From Paraglaciecola algarum (GTDB lineage Bacteria > Pseudomonadota > Gammaproteobacteria > Enterobacterales > Alteromonadaceae), in assembly GCF_021532655.1 (NCBI RefSeq), contig NZ_JAKGAS010000004.1, positions 310,001 to 374,000 on the forward strand: 64,000 nucleotides of DNA. The letters run 5' to 3'. Shown here in pieces: positions 32,338 through 41,899 of this stretch. The notes under the pieces are model-generated. The model searched no databases. It was not told where the DNA came from and saw only the letters and a list, made by a program, of their open reading frames with translations. Position 1 is the first letter of the stretch. The number at the start of each line of letters is the position of its first letter. A program made the translations under genes and the position numbers.

Positions 32338-33177
32338 GTGAATAATTCAACTGATAAATCAGCCATACTAGACGGTTTAAGTTTAGGAAAGGTCACAGAT
32401 TACAAAGAGACCTACTCGCCTGAGTTACTCCAAGCCGTGCCTCGTAGCATGAATCGGCAGGAGTTAAACCTAGATAACGTTTTACCATTCACAGGTAGTG
32501 ACAGATGGAATGGTTACGAATTGTCCTGGTTAAACCCAAAAGGTAAACCTCAGGTAGCTATTTTACGCTGTGAAGTACCAGCCTCATCTGAAAACCTGAT
32601 TGAATCAAAATCCTTCAAATTATACTTAAACAGTTTTAATCAAAGTGTGTTTACTGGTTTTTCAGAGGTAGAACAAATCATCAGCAAAGATTTATCTCAA
32701 TGTGCTGCTGAAACTGTCAATGTGAAATTAATTGCGCCATCTCAATTTTCGCAATTAGACATAAATACTTTTGATGCCATTTCAATCGATGATTTAGACA
32801 TTGAAGTCAATCAGTATCAACTTACCCCGAGTTTACTTTCGACTGATGATAATTATGTGGAAGAAACCTTGGCGAGTGACTTACTCAAATCAAATTGTCT
32901 CATTACCAATCAACCTGACTGGGGAAGTGTTTTAATTAGATATCAAGGTAAACAAATCAATCACGAAAGTTTACTGCGATATCTAATTTCATTTAGGCAA
33001 CACAACGAATTTCATGAACAATGTGTAGAACGTATATTTTGTGACATTATGCAGCATTGCAAACCGAGTAAATTAACGGTTTATGCACGATATACCCGTC
33101 GAGGAGGACTAGACATCAACCCATTTAGAAGCAATTTTGAAGATATATATCCAGAGACAAGACTTGCAAGGCAATAA
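32338..33177 (+). CDS. queF: NADPH-dependent 7-cyano-7-deazaguanine reductase QueF (long form)
   Basis: A 279-residue enzyme that reduces preQ0 to preQ1 in queuosine biosynthesis. It is the bimodular form as in E. coli. The N-terminal half contains [16 protein letters not shown] and the conserved [12 protein letters not shown] segment. The catalytic cysteine is C187 with the proton-donor aspartate D194 in [14 protein letters not shown], an offset of three from E. coli C190/D197. The start codon is GTG. It lies between divergent syd and downstream ppnN, the same order as in E. coli. No other queuosine gene is visible nearby. Confidence 0.95.
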   Translation: MNNSTDKSAILDGLSLGKVTDYKETYSPELLQAVPRSMNRQELNLDNVLPFTGSDRWNGYELSWLNPKGKPQVAILRCEVPASSENLIESKSFKLYLNSFNQSVFTGFSEVEQIISKDLSQCAAETVNVKLIAPSQFSQLDINTFDAISIDDLDIEVNQYQLTPSLLSTDDNYVEETLASDLLKSNCLITNQPDWGSVLIRYQGKQINHESLLRYLISFRQHNEFHEQCVERIFCDIMQHCKPSKLTVYARYTRRGGLDINPFRSNFEDIYPETRLARQ

Positions 33178-33250
33178 TAATTACCTATACATTAAGTGTT
33201 AACCTCTTTTTTCACTCAGAGTGACATTACCCCACAAGGCTAAAATCAAT

Positions 33251-34609
33251 ATGCAAAGTATTCAGCTCAATCCGTTAGGCACTATGAACCAACTCTCTCA
33301 ACTGGAAGTTGATTTATTGAATCAATCCGCTAATGGCGAGTTATACAAGGTATTTCGTAATTGTTGTTTAGCCGTTTTGTATAGCGGGGCAGAAATTGAT
33401 AATAGTGAAAGTATTTTTGCGCCTCATAAAGATTTCAATATTAATCTCATCATTAGAGAGCGTGGGGTAAAAATAGAATTACTTAATCCGCCTGAATTAG
33501 CTTTTGTAGACGGTGTATTGATAAAAGGTGTTCACGAGCACTTATTTTCTGTATTGCGGGATTTACTCCACACTGGAGCAAAATATTCAGCCCAGTCTTT
33601 AACCTTTAATTCTGATTCCAATTATATTACCCACAGTGTGTTTGACATGTTACGTCACGCAAATGCAATCAGAAATACCGCTGAATTAAACATGGTGGTG
33701 TGTTGGGGTGGGCATTCAATTGGAACCGTTGAATACCAATATACTAAAGAAGTGGGGTATCAATTAGGCTTACGAGAACTTAACATTTGTACAGGTTGTG
33801 GGCCCGGTGCAATGAAAGGCCCCATGAAAGGTGCAACCATTGGCCATGCTAAACAACGGTATAAAACTGGACGTTACTTAGGCTTAACTGAACCTGGTAT
33901 TATTGCAGCTGAACCACCTAACGCAATTGTGAATGAGTTAGTGATAATGCCGGATATTGAAAAACGTTTAGAAGCATTTATTCGCCTATCTCACGCTATT
34001 GTAATCTTTCCAGGAGGCGCGGGTACAGCGGAAGAGTTATTGTATTTAATTGGCATCATGTTAGACGAACATAATACCCAACAAGTATTACCTATCATCT
34101 TAACGGGCCCAGAACAAAGTCGCGGTTACTTTGAGTCACTGGATAAATTCATTGGGGCAACTTTAGGTCAAGTCGCACAAAATTTGTATGAAATTGTCGT
34201 CGGCGACGCTAGCGAAGTAGCGAGAGTGATTAAACAAAAACAGCAAGCGATGAGAGACTACCGTAAAGATATTGGTGATTCATATGACTTCAATTGGTCT
34301 TTAAAAATAGCGACTGAATTTCAATCCCCATTCGAACCTAGCCATGAAAATATGGCCGCTCTCAATTTACACTTCGAGCAACCTAAAACAGAATTAGCTG
34401 CAGCTCTACGTAAAGCCTTTTCTGGAATAGTAGCGGGGAATGTTAAAGCAGAATATGTCAAACTAATCGAACAGCAGGGGCCATATCAACTTAGTGGTGA
34501 ACCTCTATTAATGGAAATGATGGATGAGTTACTAGAGTCATTTGTTACCCAACAAAGAATGAAATTACCTGGAAGTAATTACGTCCCCTGTTATCAACTC
34601 ACTAAATAG
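33251..34609 (+). CDS. ppnN: Nucleotide 5'-monophosphate nucleosidase PpnN (YgdH)
   Basis: A 452-residue enzyme of the LOG-like fold that hydrolyses purine and pyrimidine 5'-mononucleotides to base and ribose-5-phosphate; E. coli PpnN is activated by (p)ppGpp. The ATG at 33251 is preferred over a GTG ten codons upstream because MQSIQLNPLGTMNQLSQLE matches the E. coli N-terminus and AAGG precedes it. The catalytic LOG motifs are GGHSIGT, CTGCGPGAMKGPMKGA and the PGGxGTxxE signature FPGGAGTAEELLYLIG near residues 255-270. It is the third member of the conserved syd/queF/ppnN neighbourhood. Confidence 0.94.
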   Translation: MQSIQLNPLGTMNQLSQLEVDLLNQSANGELYKVFRNCCLAVLYSGAEIDNSESIFAPHKDFNINLIIRERGVKIELLNPPELAFVDGVLIKGVHEHLFSVLRDLLHTGAKYSAQSLTFNSDSNYITHSVFDMLRHANAIRNTAELNMVVCWGGHSIGTVEYQYTKEVGYQLGLRELNICTGCGPGAMKGPMKGATIGHAKQRYKTGRYLGLTEPGIIAAEPPNAIVNELVIMPDIEKRLEAFIRLSHAIVIFPGGAGTAEELLYLIGIMLDEHNTQQVLPIILTGPEQSRGYFESLDKFIGATLGQVAQNLYEIVVGDASEVARVIKQKQQAMRDYRKDIGDSYDFNWSLKIATEFQSPFEPSHENMAALNLHFEQPKTELAAALRKAFSGIVAGNVKAEYVKLIEQQGPYQLSGEPLLMEMMDELLESFVTQQRMKLPGSNYVPCYQLTK

Positions 34610-34746
34610 TTTTATCTTTAACTTTTGCCGTGTCTTGTTAGCGTGCACCCGCATCTAGGCTAAGATACCTATATTTTGCGGCCAGTTAACTGTAATAAAA
34701 GGTTAAATTTTATATGATAATTATGGTTTGTTAATAGACAAAAAGT

Positions 34747-35121
34747 ATGAACAAAAAAGTTATAAAAAGAATTGGTGTCGGTGTGTTTTTATACGCTGTT
34801 TTTGCCATAGCGGTTGTCAAACTATATCCTGATACCCCTCAGAGTATGGATTGGGAGGATCGTCAAGAATATAATCAAATTCAAATATCTAAACTTGAAT
34901 TAGGCTTAAGCAAAAAAGATATCTTAAAGTTATTAGGTAGCCCCGATATCACTGAGGCTAAAAAAAGTGCCAATAAAGAATTACAGGTTATGTTTTATCG
35001 AACACAACACAAACAAGCTGATGGGATCACCACCCAAGACGAATGCACTGCGTTATTATTTGAAAACAACACCCTTATCGCTTTAGGCAAACATGCTTAT
35101 CAAGCTTATATAGATGGATAA
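34747..35121 (+). CDS. DUF3192 family membrane-anchored protein
   Basis: A 124-residue paralogue of the DUF3192 lipoprotein at 30807-31175. The N-terminus is a signal anchor (VGVFLYAVFAIAVVKLY, residues about 11-27) with no lipobox cysteine. The domain shows the same pattern: MDWEDRQEYNQIQISKLE, LSKKDILKLLGSPDITE, QVMFYRTQHKQADGITTQDE and CTALLFENN. Function is unknown. It lies 13 bp before the HDOD-like gene and after ppnN, so the two copies bracket syd-queF-ppnN on opposite strands. Confidence 0.78.
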   Translation: MNKKVIKRIGVGVFLYAVFAIAVVKLYPDTPQSMDWEDRQEYNQIQISKLELGLSKKDILKLLGSPDITEAKKSANKELQVMFYRTQHKQADGITTQDECTALLFENNTLIALGKHAYQAYIDG

Positions 35122-35133
35122 CACTTAGCCGAT

Positions 35134-36888
35134 ATGTCTAGCGAAATAATCAAACAACACTATATTTCTCTAGTCAAATTACTCAATATTTATCGTACGA
35201 AAAATATAAGTAAACTTCACTTACACGATACACATCGATTTTGCCAAACATTATTAACCGATATAAAAGTCCATCCGGACCTCGTTTTCGCCCAAGCACA
35301 GCTCTACAAAGCACAATTACCTTACACTACCAACCTAGCGTTTAACGCTTGCCTTCATGTTTGTTTATTGGGCGTTAGGAATAAAGTAGATGAGTCTGTT
35401 TGTGTGCAACTGATGTGTACTGCATTAAGTATCTTAGGTTCGAATCAATCAGCTTTTAGTGCGAATAACTCACAAAATAATCCAAAAGATAAACCACAAC
35501 TGAAAAAAAATTCATTATTTGCCAACTTATTAAAAAAACATAATCAACATATTTGGCAAGCTACCTATCCATCAATTACTTTTTTAAACCATCAAGATAA
35601 TGAATCCCTCAAACAGTTAACTAAATTACAAAGCTTATTAGTAATAGGGTATAAATTTTCACTTTTATGCACGCCTAACAAAGCAGGCAAAGAAAGCAAA
35701 ACGGTCACATTCCATCACGCGTTTAAACAAATAAGTTTGCTTGTTCCAGCTCATTGGTATCAATATTTAACGCCACTTTTAGAATACCCATCCTTAACTC
35801 CACCTGGCTCATTTATTAAACATAAGGATAACTCATTACGTATAGTCGTTGCGATAGATGAGCGAGGACTGGTGGTAAAACCTATGCAGGTCAAACCTAA
35901 AGCAGTTACAAAAGAAGCTAAGGGTTCTGCTAGTGATATAGAGGTAATATCACGTGATAAAATATCTCAATGTTATGCTGCGCAAAGTATTAATAATATA
36001 AGTAAACTTAAATATTGGTGGGATAGTGGTTTTGATTCCTATACTACGGAAAACTCAACGGCTAACCACATTCAACCGTTTACCAAAAAGCTGGCCTTGC
36101 AATCGCCTCCTGCTTCACTTTTAGTGATCCAAGATCAATTAACTAATATTAATACAGATATATCTGTTATCACTAAAGCCATAGAAAAAGAACCCAGTTA
36201 TGTTCAACAGTTAAAACAATCGGCCACGATTGGCAACAGGCAACAACAGCCAGTTGAGTCCATTCAACATGGGCTTGCTATGCTTGGGTATGAACGCACT
36301 AGTTGTTTATTATTAGAACATTCTCTTTTGTCTCGTTTAAATCAAGAATATTTTCCCCTACAAAAACAACTGATTGTTTTTAGTAGCTTTTATGCAGCCA
36401 TTGCCAGTGAATTAGCCTCTCATTGCAAGTTAATGACGATTGAGCTTGTCAGTTCGACCAGTTACTTTGTTTTATCTCGTTTATTCACATTACCGCAGTT
36501 AAAAACTCAAATTAATTGGCAGATAAGCCCTAAGAGATATTTTGAGTTAGCTAATTTAATCAATGTTAAAGCTAACGATACTCTGAAAAATGGCGCGATT
36601 GTATTAGCTCAAGCTTGGCAACAGAACAATGCAATTATGCGGGCACTGAAATCCTATGATTCGGTGGAAGTATTAAATAATCAAACTAAAAACAATCAAC
36701 TTGGCTTTATGTTGGGCCTAAGTTTAATAAAAGCCCAAGAGGTGTATTTTGATATACAAATAAACTGTCAGGACACTCAGAAATACCTTGATTCAGCTGT
36801 TAATGCATTGAATATTACAGAGCTAGAAATGACACAAATTACTCAAACCGCGATAGATAAATCAGTAATTTATTCACCAATTAATTAA
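35134..36888 (+). CDS. Large cytoplasmic protein with HDOD-like C-terminal half
   Basis: A 584-residue soluble protein that I do not recognise firmly. The N-terminal half has a helical segment FNACLHVCLLGVRNKVDESV resembling a degenerate HD-type core without the HD dyad. From about residue 330, QLTNINTDISVITKAIEKEP, then ESIQHGLAMLGYERTSCLLL follows the HDOD pattern (helix, N-S/T loop, S-I-x-x-A-L-x-x-L-G). HDOD proteins are regulatory domains, often in signalling networks. The usual A-N-S of HDOD reads SATIGN. It is the second gene of a DUF3192-HDOD pair. Codon use is like the neighbours. Confidence 0.55.
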   Translation: MSSEIIKQHYISLVKLLNIYRTKNISKLHLHDTHRFCQTLLTDIKVHPDLVFAQAQLYKAQLPYTTNLAFNACLHVCLLGVRNKVDESVCVQLMCTALSILGSNQSAFSANNSQNNPKDKPQLKKNSLFANLLKKHNQHIWQATYPSITFLNHQDNESLKQLTKLQSLLVIGYKFSLLCTPNKAGKESKTVTFHHAFKQISLLVPAHWYQYLTPLLEYPSLTPPGSFIKHKDNSLRIVVAIDERGLVVKPMQVKPKAVTKEAKGSASDIEVISRDKISQCYAAQSINNISKLKYWWDSGFDSYTTENSTANHIQPFTKKLALQSPPASLLVIQDQLTNINTDISVITKAIEKEPSYVQQLKQSATIGNRQQQPVESIQHGLAMLGYERTSCLLLEHSLLSRLNQEYFPLQKQLIVFSSFYAAIASELASHCKLMTIELVSSTSYFVLSRLFTLPQLKTQINWQISPKRYFELANLINVKANDTLKNGAIVLAQAWQQNNAIMRALKSYDSVEVLNNQTKNNQLGFMLGLSLIKAQEVYFDIQINCQDTQKYLDSAVNALNITELEMTQITQTAIDKSVIYSPIN

Positions 36889-37034
36889 GTACAACCCAAC
36901 AATATACAAATCCGTCTATGCAAACTTTCTTTACCAATTTCAGGCTATCGACTACATTTATTTGGATGTTTATACCAATCGTCTTAGTCAAGTTGGTATA
37001 ACTTCACAATGCATTCAACTAGAAGGAATTAATT

Positions 37035-37340
37035 ATGCAAAATATCATAGGTGTATGTTTACTATCAGCAATGGTTTGTAGCTCTTTTTCATATCCAGTA
37101 TTTGCTGACCCAGCAAAAAACAAATTAACTCAAAGCCAAAAGCAAATGACTAAGGTTAATTTAAATACCACCTCTTTGGAGCAACTTGTCAGTCTGCCCG
37201 GTGTTGGCAAGAAGAAAGCTGAGGCCATCATCGAATACCGTACAAAAAATGGTAAATATCAGTCGGTTGATGATTTGATGAAGGTCAAGGGTGTGGGTAA
37301 AAAGATGCTCTCGAAACTAAAATCTCAAATTAGCATTTAA
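37035..37340 (+). CDS. ComEA-like helix-hairpin-helix protein
   Basis: A 101-residue exported protein. A signal peptide of about 25 residues (IGVCLLSAMVCSSFSYPVFA) is followed by a short linker and a helix-hairpin-helix domain with two HhH motifs: LVSLPGVGKKKAEAIIEYR and LMKVKGVGKKMLSKLKSQI. This is the ComEA DNA-binding module: periplasmic ComEA binds and pulls in transforming double-stranded DNA in naturally competent bacteria. Other competence genes are not adjacent. GGAATTAATT before the ATG, with AGAAGG, supports the start. It may also be a simple DNA-binding periplasmic protein of unproven function. Confidence 0.85.
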   Translation: MQNIIGVCLLSAMVCSSFSYPVFADPAKNKLTQSQKQMTKVNLNTTSLEQLVSLPGVGKKKAEAIIEYRTKNGKYQSVDDLMKVKGVGKKMLSKLKSQISI

Positions 37341-37343
37341 TAA

Positions 37344-37380
37344 AAAGGCAGTGCATGACCAATGTACTGCCTTTATTTTT
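37344..37380. terminator. Intrinsic terminator between convergent comEA-like gene and galU
   Basis: AAAGGCAGTGCAT pairs with ATGTACTGCCTTT (one G-U) with a 5-nt loop, followed by a T-rich ATTTTT on plus and A-rich on the other side. It can serve both convergent transcripts. Confidence 0.85.
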
Positions 37381-37396
37381 TATAAGTTTAAAGCAA

Positions 37397-38290
37397 CTAC
37401 AGCTCTAATTCTTTTAGGAATGTTTTAAAGTCTTCTCCCAATTCAGGATGACGCAATGCGTATTCAACATTAGCCGTCATGTAACCCAATTTACTACCAC
37501 AATCATGGCTACTGCCTTTCATGTAATAAGCATCAACTTGTTCCATACTCATCAAAGAAGCTATGGCATCTGTCAGTTGAACTTCGTCACCTGCACCAGG
37601 GGGAGTAAATTCTAATAAATCCCAAATTTTCTCAGATAAGACATATCGACCTACAACGGCTAAATCAGAAGGGGCATCTTCTAATGCTGGTTTTTCAACC
37701 ATGCCGTGGATCTTGCCAGATTCGCCTGGTTGAATATCTAATCCTTCTAGATCAACCACCCCATATTTACTGACATCTTCATGGGGAACACTTTCCACCA
37801 TGATCTGACTTACGCGACTGGTATTATATTTAGATACCATGTCTGCTAGGTTATCTTTCTTCAAATTACTAGTATATTCATCCACTATAACGTCAGGTAA
37901 TACCACCGCAAATGGTTCATCGCCCACCATGGGGCGAGCACACAATACTGCGTGACCTAAGCCTTTTGCCACCCCTTGGCGAACATGCATAATCGTCACG
38001 TCTTTTGGAATAATAGCTTGAACAGCTTCCAACAACTGACGTTTAACCCTTTTTTCTAGGGTCGCTTCTAACTCAAAACTGGTATCAAAGTGGTTTTCAA
38101 TACTATTTTTACTAGCATGTGTGACCAAAATAATCTCTTTGATACCCGCTTTTACACACTCACTCACAACGTATTGAATCAGTGGCTTGTCTACCACGGG
38201 TAACATTTCTTTTGGAATTGCTTTAGTGGCAGGCAACATTCTGGTGCCTAACCCTGCTACTGGTATTACTGCTTTTTTAACTTGTCCCAT
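37397..38290 (-). CDS. galU: UTP-glucose-1-phosphate uridylyltransferase GalU
   Basis: A 297-residue nucleotidyltransferase making UDP-glucose from UTP and glucose-1-phosphate. The N-terminal signature [20 protein letters not shown] (residues about 5-24) and [17 protein letters not shown] are diagnostic; [13 protein letters not shown] and GMVEKP follow in family order. The start is placed at the ATG at 38290, preceded by AAGGAG; a longer frame would overlap ugd by 38 bp. It begins 2 bp after the ugd stop, so ugd-galU is an operon on minus. The product is a precursor for the exopolysaccharide genes in this region. Confidence 0.96.
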   Translation of the reverse strand: MGQVKKAVIPVAGLGTRMLPATKAIPKEMLPVVDKPLIQYVVSECVKAGIKEIILVTHASKNSIENHFDTSFELEATLEKRVKRQLLEAVQAIIPKDVTIMHVRQGVAKGLGHAVLCARPMVGDEPFAVVLPDVIVDEYTSNLKKDNLADMVSKYNTSRVSQIMVESVPHEDVSKYGVVDLEGLDIQPGESGKIHGMVEKPALEDAPSDLAVVGRYVLSEKIWDLLEFTPPGAGDEVQLTDAIASLMSMEQVDAYYMKGSSHDCGSKLGYMTANVEYALRHPELGEDFKTFLKELEL

Positions 38291-38291
38291 T

Positions 38292-39632
38292 TTACTGCTC
38301 CTTAACCGATAAACCCCTACCAATGGCATAGTAGTGCAATCCGTATTCCATCATTAACTTAGGTTCAAATAAATTACGCCCATCAAATAATAATGGGTAG
38401 TTTAATTTCTGTTTAATCAAATCAAAATCTGGCGCTCTAAAGGCTTGCCACTCTGTGCAAATAACTAAGAAGTCAGCACCTTCTAAAGCAGCCTCTTTAG
38501 TGCCCATCAAAGATAAGTCATCACGACTGCCATAAATGCGTTGGGTTTCTTCCATGGCCTCAGGATCATAGGCCTTAACTGATGCGCCCGCTTCCCACAA
38601 AGCTTCCATTAATACTCTGCTTGAAGACTCGCGCATGTCATCAGTATTGGGTTTAAATGATAAGCCCCACAAAGCAACAGTTTTGCCTTTTAGGTCACCA
38701 GAGAAGTGCCTTGAAATATACGAAAACAATTTTTCCTTTTGTTTGTAATTGACTTCTTCTACTGATTCAAGAATTTGAGCAGTATAACCAGCCTGACTTG
38801 CACTACGAGCGAGCGCTTGCACATCTTTGGGGAAACACGAACCACCATAACCACAACCTGGGTATATAAATTGGTAGCCAATTCGCGGGTCTGAACCAAT
38901 ACCGCGCCTTACGTTTTCAATGTCTGCACCAAAAACTTCCGCCAAATTAGACATTTCATTCATGAAACTAATTTTGGTAGCTAACATGCAGTTTGCTGCG
39001 TATTTAGTTAGTTCAGCACTACGAATATCCATCACAATAATTTTGTCGTGATTACGATTAAAGGGGGAATATAACTCTCTTAATTTTTTCTCAGCACTTT
39101 CACTATCTGTGCCTAAGATAATACGATCAGGACGCATACAATCGTTAACCGCCGCACCTTCTTTTAGAAATTCAGGATTAGATACCACATCATAAGTCAG
39201 TGATTTACCACTTTTTGTTAAAGTATCCGCTACTTTTGCACTGACCTTATCCGCAGTTCCTACCGGTACAGTAGATTTATTAATAATAATTTTATGAGAC
39301 TGCATGTGAGTAGCAATAGTTTCAGCCACAGCCAACACATATTTTAAATCCGCCGAACCATCTTCATCTGGGGGCGTACCCACGGCAATAAAAATGACCT
39401 CTCCGTGCTCAATACCACTTGCCGCATCTGTGGTAAAATCTACTCGGCCAGCCTCATAGTTTGACTTAACCAAAGGTGTCAGGCCCGGTTCATAAATTGG
39501 AATATGCCCTTCTTTTAAGCGGTCCACTTTTCCTTGATCAACATCAACACAAACCACATCATGACCCACTTCAGCCATAACCGCGGCTTGCACTAAGCCA
39601 ACATAGCCAATTCCAAAAACTGTTATTTTCAT
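38292..39632 (-). CDS. ugd: UDP-glucose 6-dehydrogenase
   Basis: A 446-residue enzyme oxidising UDP-glucose to UDP-glucuronate with two NAD. The N-terminal Rossmann motif [20 protein letters not shown] binds NAD; the catalytic cysteine is in [17 protein letters not shown] near residue 260; conserved [14 protein letters not shown] near residue 160 and the C-terminal [15 protein letters not shown] are also present. It is first of the ugd-galU pair. UDP-glucuronate is a common sugar donor in acidic exopolysaccharides, fitting the divergent yjbE-to-wzy region. The upstream spacer contains a pair of 16-bp direct repeats. Confidence 0.96.
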   Translation of the reverse strand: MKITVFGIGYVGLVQAAVMAEVGHDVVCVDVDQGKVDRLKEGHIPIYEPGLTPLVKSNYEAGRVDFTTDAASGIEHGEVIFIAVGTPPDEDGSADLKYVLAVAETIATHMQSHKIIINKSTVPVGTADKVSAKVADTLTKSGKSLTYDVVSNPEFLKEGAAVNDCMRPDRIILGTDSESAEKKLRELYSPFNRNHDKIIVMDIRSAELTKYAANCMLATKISFMNEMSNLAEVFGADIENVRRGIGSDPRIGYQFIYPGCGYGGSCFPKDVQALARSASQAGYTAQILESVEEVNYKQKEKLFSYISRHFSGDLKGKTVALWGLSFKPNTDDMRESSSRVLMEALWEAGASVKAYDPEAMEETQRIYGSRDDLSLMGTKEAALEGADFLVICTEWQAFRAPDFDLIKQKLNYPLLFDGRNLFEPKLMMEYGLHYYAIGRGLSVKEQ

Positions 39633-39978
39633 ATAACCAAGATTCCTTAATAAATTTTTGGTTTATCACTACTAACATTGTAAAAGAATTATGAGAGCAA
39701 AAACCATGCAAAAACACAAGCGTTCAATCACATATGTTATATATTTCTATGTGTATTGGCGCTCTCTATGCGTATTGGAGCCCTTAAAGAAATCAGCAGT
39801 AAAAAACGTAGAGAATAAAGACATTAATTATTGAAGGCTGGTTAAAGTCAACATATATAATTAGCGGACATTAATCCAAATTAATTATAATTTTGAAACA
39901 AGAATAATCATTGAGCTTGACCTAGTATTGAATTAAACTTGCGAAAACATCTTAAAATTTATGCTCAAGGGAAGTGTT
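39633..39978. promoter_or_regulatory. Divergent promoter region between ugd and yjbE
   Basis: The 346 bp contain no gene. They should hold promoters for ugd-galU on minus and the yjb operon on plus. The notable feature is a tandem pair of 16-bp repeats at 39747-39781, listed separately. I could not pick promoter boxes with confidence. Confidence 0.5.
39747..39781. repeat. Pair of 16-bp direct repeats, possible activator sites
   Basis: CTATGTGTATTGGCGC (39747-39762) and CTATGCGTATTGGAGC (39766-39781) differ at two positions and begin 19 bp apart, roughly two helical turns. This is the look of two adjacent binding sites for a regulator of the divergent polysaccharide genes. The regulator is unknown. 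Confidence 0.5.
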
Positions 39979-40392
39979 ATGAAAAAAATTCTAATAGCAG
40001 CAGTTGCAGCTCTATGTTTCGCAAGCAATTCGTTTTCTCAAGAAAACGCTGGCGGAGCTGGTGCATCTAACTCAGCATCTGGTAATGTTGACGAACCTAA
40101 AATTGTTGCAGGTGCAGTGGGCATTACTTTGTTAGCAGCTATGATAGCTAATAACCGCGGTAGTACAACAGTAATTGTTCCGCCTGATGGATGTAAGGTA
40201 GGGGAAATAATTGTCGATGGAGTTTGTGTTGAGCCACCAGTAGATCCTGAATGTAACGGCAGTGATCCTTTAGTTGATGGAGTATGTATTGGAACAGATA
40301 CAACTACTACTGTCACAGGTACGGGAACTAACACTCGAACTATTGAAGTAAATACAACCTTCACTTACTTACCTACAATACCTACTGCCTAA
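39979..40392 (+). CDS. yjbE: YjbE/GfcA-like small exported protein of exopolysaccharide operon
   Basis: A 137-residue exported protein. A signal peptide of about 20 residues (ILIAAVAALCFASNSFS) leads into a Gly/Ala/Ser-rich segment, one hydrophobic helix (KIVAGAVGITLLAAMIANN) and a threonine-rich tail with four cysteines in a repeated VDGVC setting. The assignment to YjbE rests on size, composition and position before yjbF-yjbG-yjbH homologues. The ATG at 39979 is preferred over 39961 because AAGGGAAG precedes it and it gives a clean signal peptide. The role of YjbE/GfcA proteins in polysaccharide production is not understood. Confidence 0.65.
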   Translation: MKKILIAAVAALCFASNSFSQENAGGAGASNSASGNVDEPKIVAGAVGITLLAAMIANNRGSTTVIVPPDGCKVGEIIVDGVCVEPPVDPECNGSDPLVDGVCIGTDTTTTVTGTGTNTRTIEVNTTFTYLPTIPTA

Positions 40393-40408
40393 TTTAGCTA
40401 GTTTTTTT

Positions 40409-40437
40409 AAAGCCGCCTAAAGGCGGCTTTTTATTTT
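40409..40437 (+). terminator. Intrinsic terminator between yjbE and yjbF
   Basis: AAAGCCGCC-TAAA-GGCGGCTTT followed by TTATTTT, a perfect 9-bp stem. It lies 17 bp after the yjbE stop and 24 bp before yjbF, inside an apparent operon, so expression of yjbFGH is probably partial readthrough. Confidence 0.85.
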
Positions 40438-40460
40438 ATGCATCGGACGACACGTTCTTA

Positions 40461-41153
40461 ATGAATCACCAAATTTCTATACTTTTAATATTGGCGTTAT
40501 TGTCTTTAACAAGTTGCAGTGGCACTTATCGGGCATACCAGCAAACTTTAAAACTCGCTTTTAAAGACACTCCAAATGTAGTTCTTTCAATAGACGAAAT
40601 TAAACAATCAAAGGTTGATTTAGCGTTAATAAAAAGAGGCTCTCGCCCTACTAGTACATTAGCCCTAGCCTACTTAGAAGATAGGCAACATAAATGGGTT
40701 TCAGCAGATAATGTCATGTTAATTATGGAAAAAGGTCGAATAGTTCGCACATTAGGATTAGATGAAAACTTACTTTTTTTATCCAATACAGCACAAGATC
40801 CGTTAAAAAATACTCCTCTGTCTATGACTGAGTTATCTATATGGTCAAGAATTTCAGATTGGTCCGGTGATGAATACGGTTACGTCATTGAATCAAAGTT
40901 TTCCTTTAAAACTGAAGAAAGATTAGAAGAGTTATCACTTAAAATTGATACTATCAAATATGTAGAAGACGCAAAATTCACTGCTCCGTCGAGATTTATT
41001 CAGATAAATAACACTTGGCAGAATACTTTTTGGTTTGAAAAAAACACTGGTACTTTAATTAAAAGTATTCAAACATTGGCACCATCTACTGAGCCAATTG
41101 AATTAGTTTATTTAAGCCGCATCGCTCGTCTTCAAACAAAAAACGCCAAATGA
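40461..41153 (+). CDS. yjbF: YjbF/GfcB-like outer-membrane lipoprotein
   Basis: A 230-residue lipoprotein; signal peptide MNHQISILLILALLSLTSC with lipidation at residue 19. The mature part follows the YjbF family pattern: TPNVVLSIDEIKQSKVDLAL near residues 38-57, GRIVRTLGLDENLLF near 91-105, and TFWFEKNTGTLIKSIQTLAP near the C-terminus. Family members (YjbF, GfcB) occur in exopolysaccharide or group-4-capsule operons; the molecular role is unclear. The last codons overlap the yjbG start by 4 bp (ATGA). Confidence 0.86.
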   Translation: MNHQISILLILALLSLTSCSGTYRAYQQTLKLAFKDTPNVVLSIDEIKQSKVDLALIKRGSRPTSTLALAYLEDRQHKWVSADNVMLIMEKGRIVRTLGLDENLLFLSNTAQDPLKNTPLSMTELSIWSRISDWSGDEYGYVIESKFSFKTEERLEELSLKIDTIKYVEDAKFTAPSRFIQINNTWQNTFWFEKNTGTLIKSIQTLAPSTEPIELVYLSRIARLQTKNAK

Positions 41154-41899
41154 ACTTAATAAAAATGAAATATATTGCCGTTATCACTATATATCTATTT
41201 CTCGTTGTTTGTACTAGTGAAAGTGCAGCCAAAACCCAAGTACAATTTAATCAGCAGCATTTTTTATTTGAAAGCCCCCCTCTGTTGTCAGAAGTACTGG
41301 CTAAAGTGCCTAACAAATCTAACGTATATTGGCCTGCAGCAGCCATGTTTTTAAAGTCAGATCTAAAACTTGAAACATCAAAAGCAAAAGTGCTAACTAA
41401 ATTAACTCAACTAGCTAGAAACAAAAAAATAGCCGACACCATTCTCAGACTAGAACAAAATGTAAATGATTGGCAACTAGCTAAAAGGCTGCCAATTGCA
41501 GTTGATTACGATTTAGCAAGAACGGTTAATAAACATAATCCATTGGTAAATAAAGGCGATTATATTCTACAAGCATCACAACGTAGCCATTTTGTATATA
41601 TATTTGGTGCAATTAACAATGATATTAAACAAATGGTCCCACATAAAAGCCACACCCCTGTTAGCGACTATATAACTAAAGGTATGTTGTCCACTGAAGC
41701 TGATATGGATAATTTAGTACTGATTCAAGCTGACGGCCGAGTAATGCATGTTTCCACAGTCGATTGGAATAAAGCTCGAATCGAAATTATGCCAGGAAGT
41801 CAAATTTACATTCCTTTTAAAACGTCAATCTGGAATAAGCAAATAGCATGGCTAAATCAGCAGTTAGTGGCTCTAGCAGTTAATAGGGTTATACAATAA
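41150..41899 (+). CDS. yjbG: YjbG/GfcC-like capsule and exopolysaccharide protein
   Basis: A 249-residue exported protein. A signal peptide ends around SAAKTQ at residue 28. It matches the GfcC/YjbG pattern: SEVLAKVPNKSNVYWPAAAM, LPIAVDYDLARTV, NPLVNKGDYILQASQR and the C-terminal GSQIYIPF. GfcC of E. coli is a periplasmic protein with ubiquitin-like domains needed for group 4 capsule assembly. The gene overlaps yjbF by 4 bp and its stop overlaps the yjbH ATG (TAATG), giving tight coupling. Confidence 0.85.
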   Translation: MNLIKMKYIAVITIYLFLVVCTSESAAKTQVQFNQQHFLFESPPLLSEVLAKVPNKSNVYWPAAAMFLKSDLKLETSKAKVLTKLTQLARNKKIADTILRLEQNVNDWQLAKRLPIAVDYDLARTVNKHNPLVNKGDYILQASQRSHFVYIFGAINNDIKQMVPHKSHTPVSDYITKGMLSTEADMDNLVLIQADGRVMHVSTVDWNKARIEIMPGSQIYIPFKTSIWNKQIAWLNQQLVALAVNRVIQ

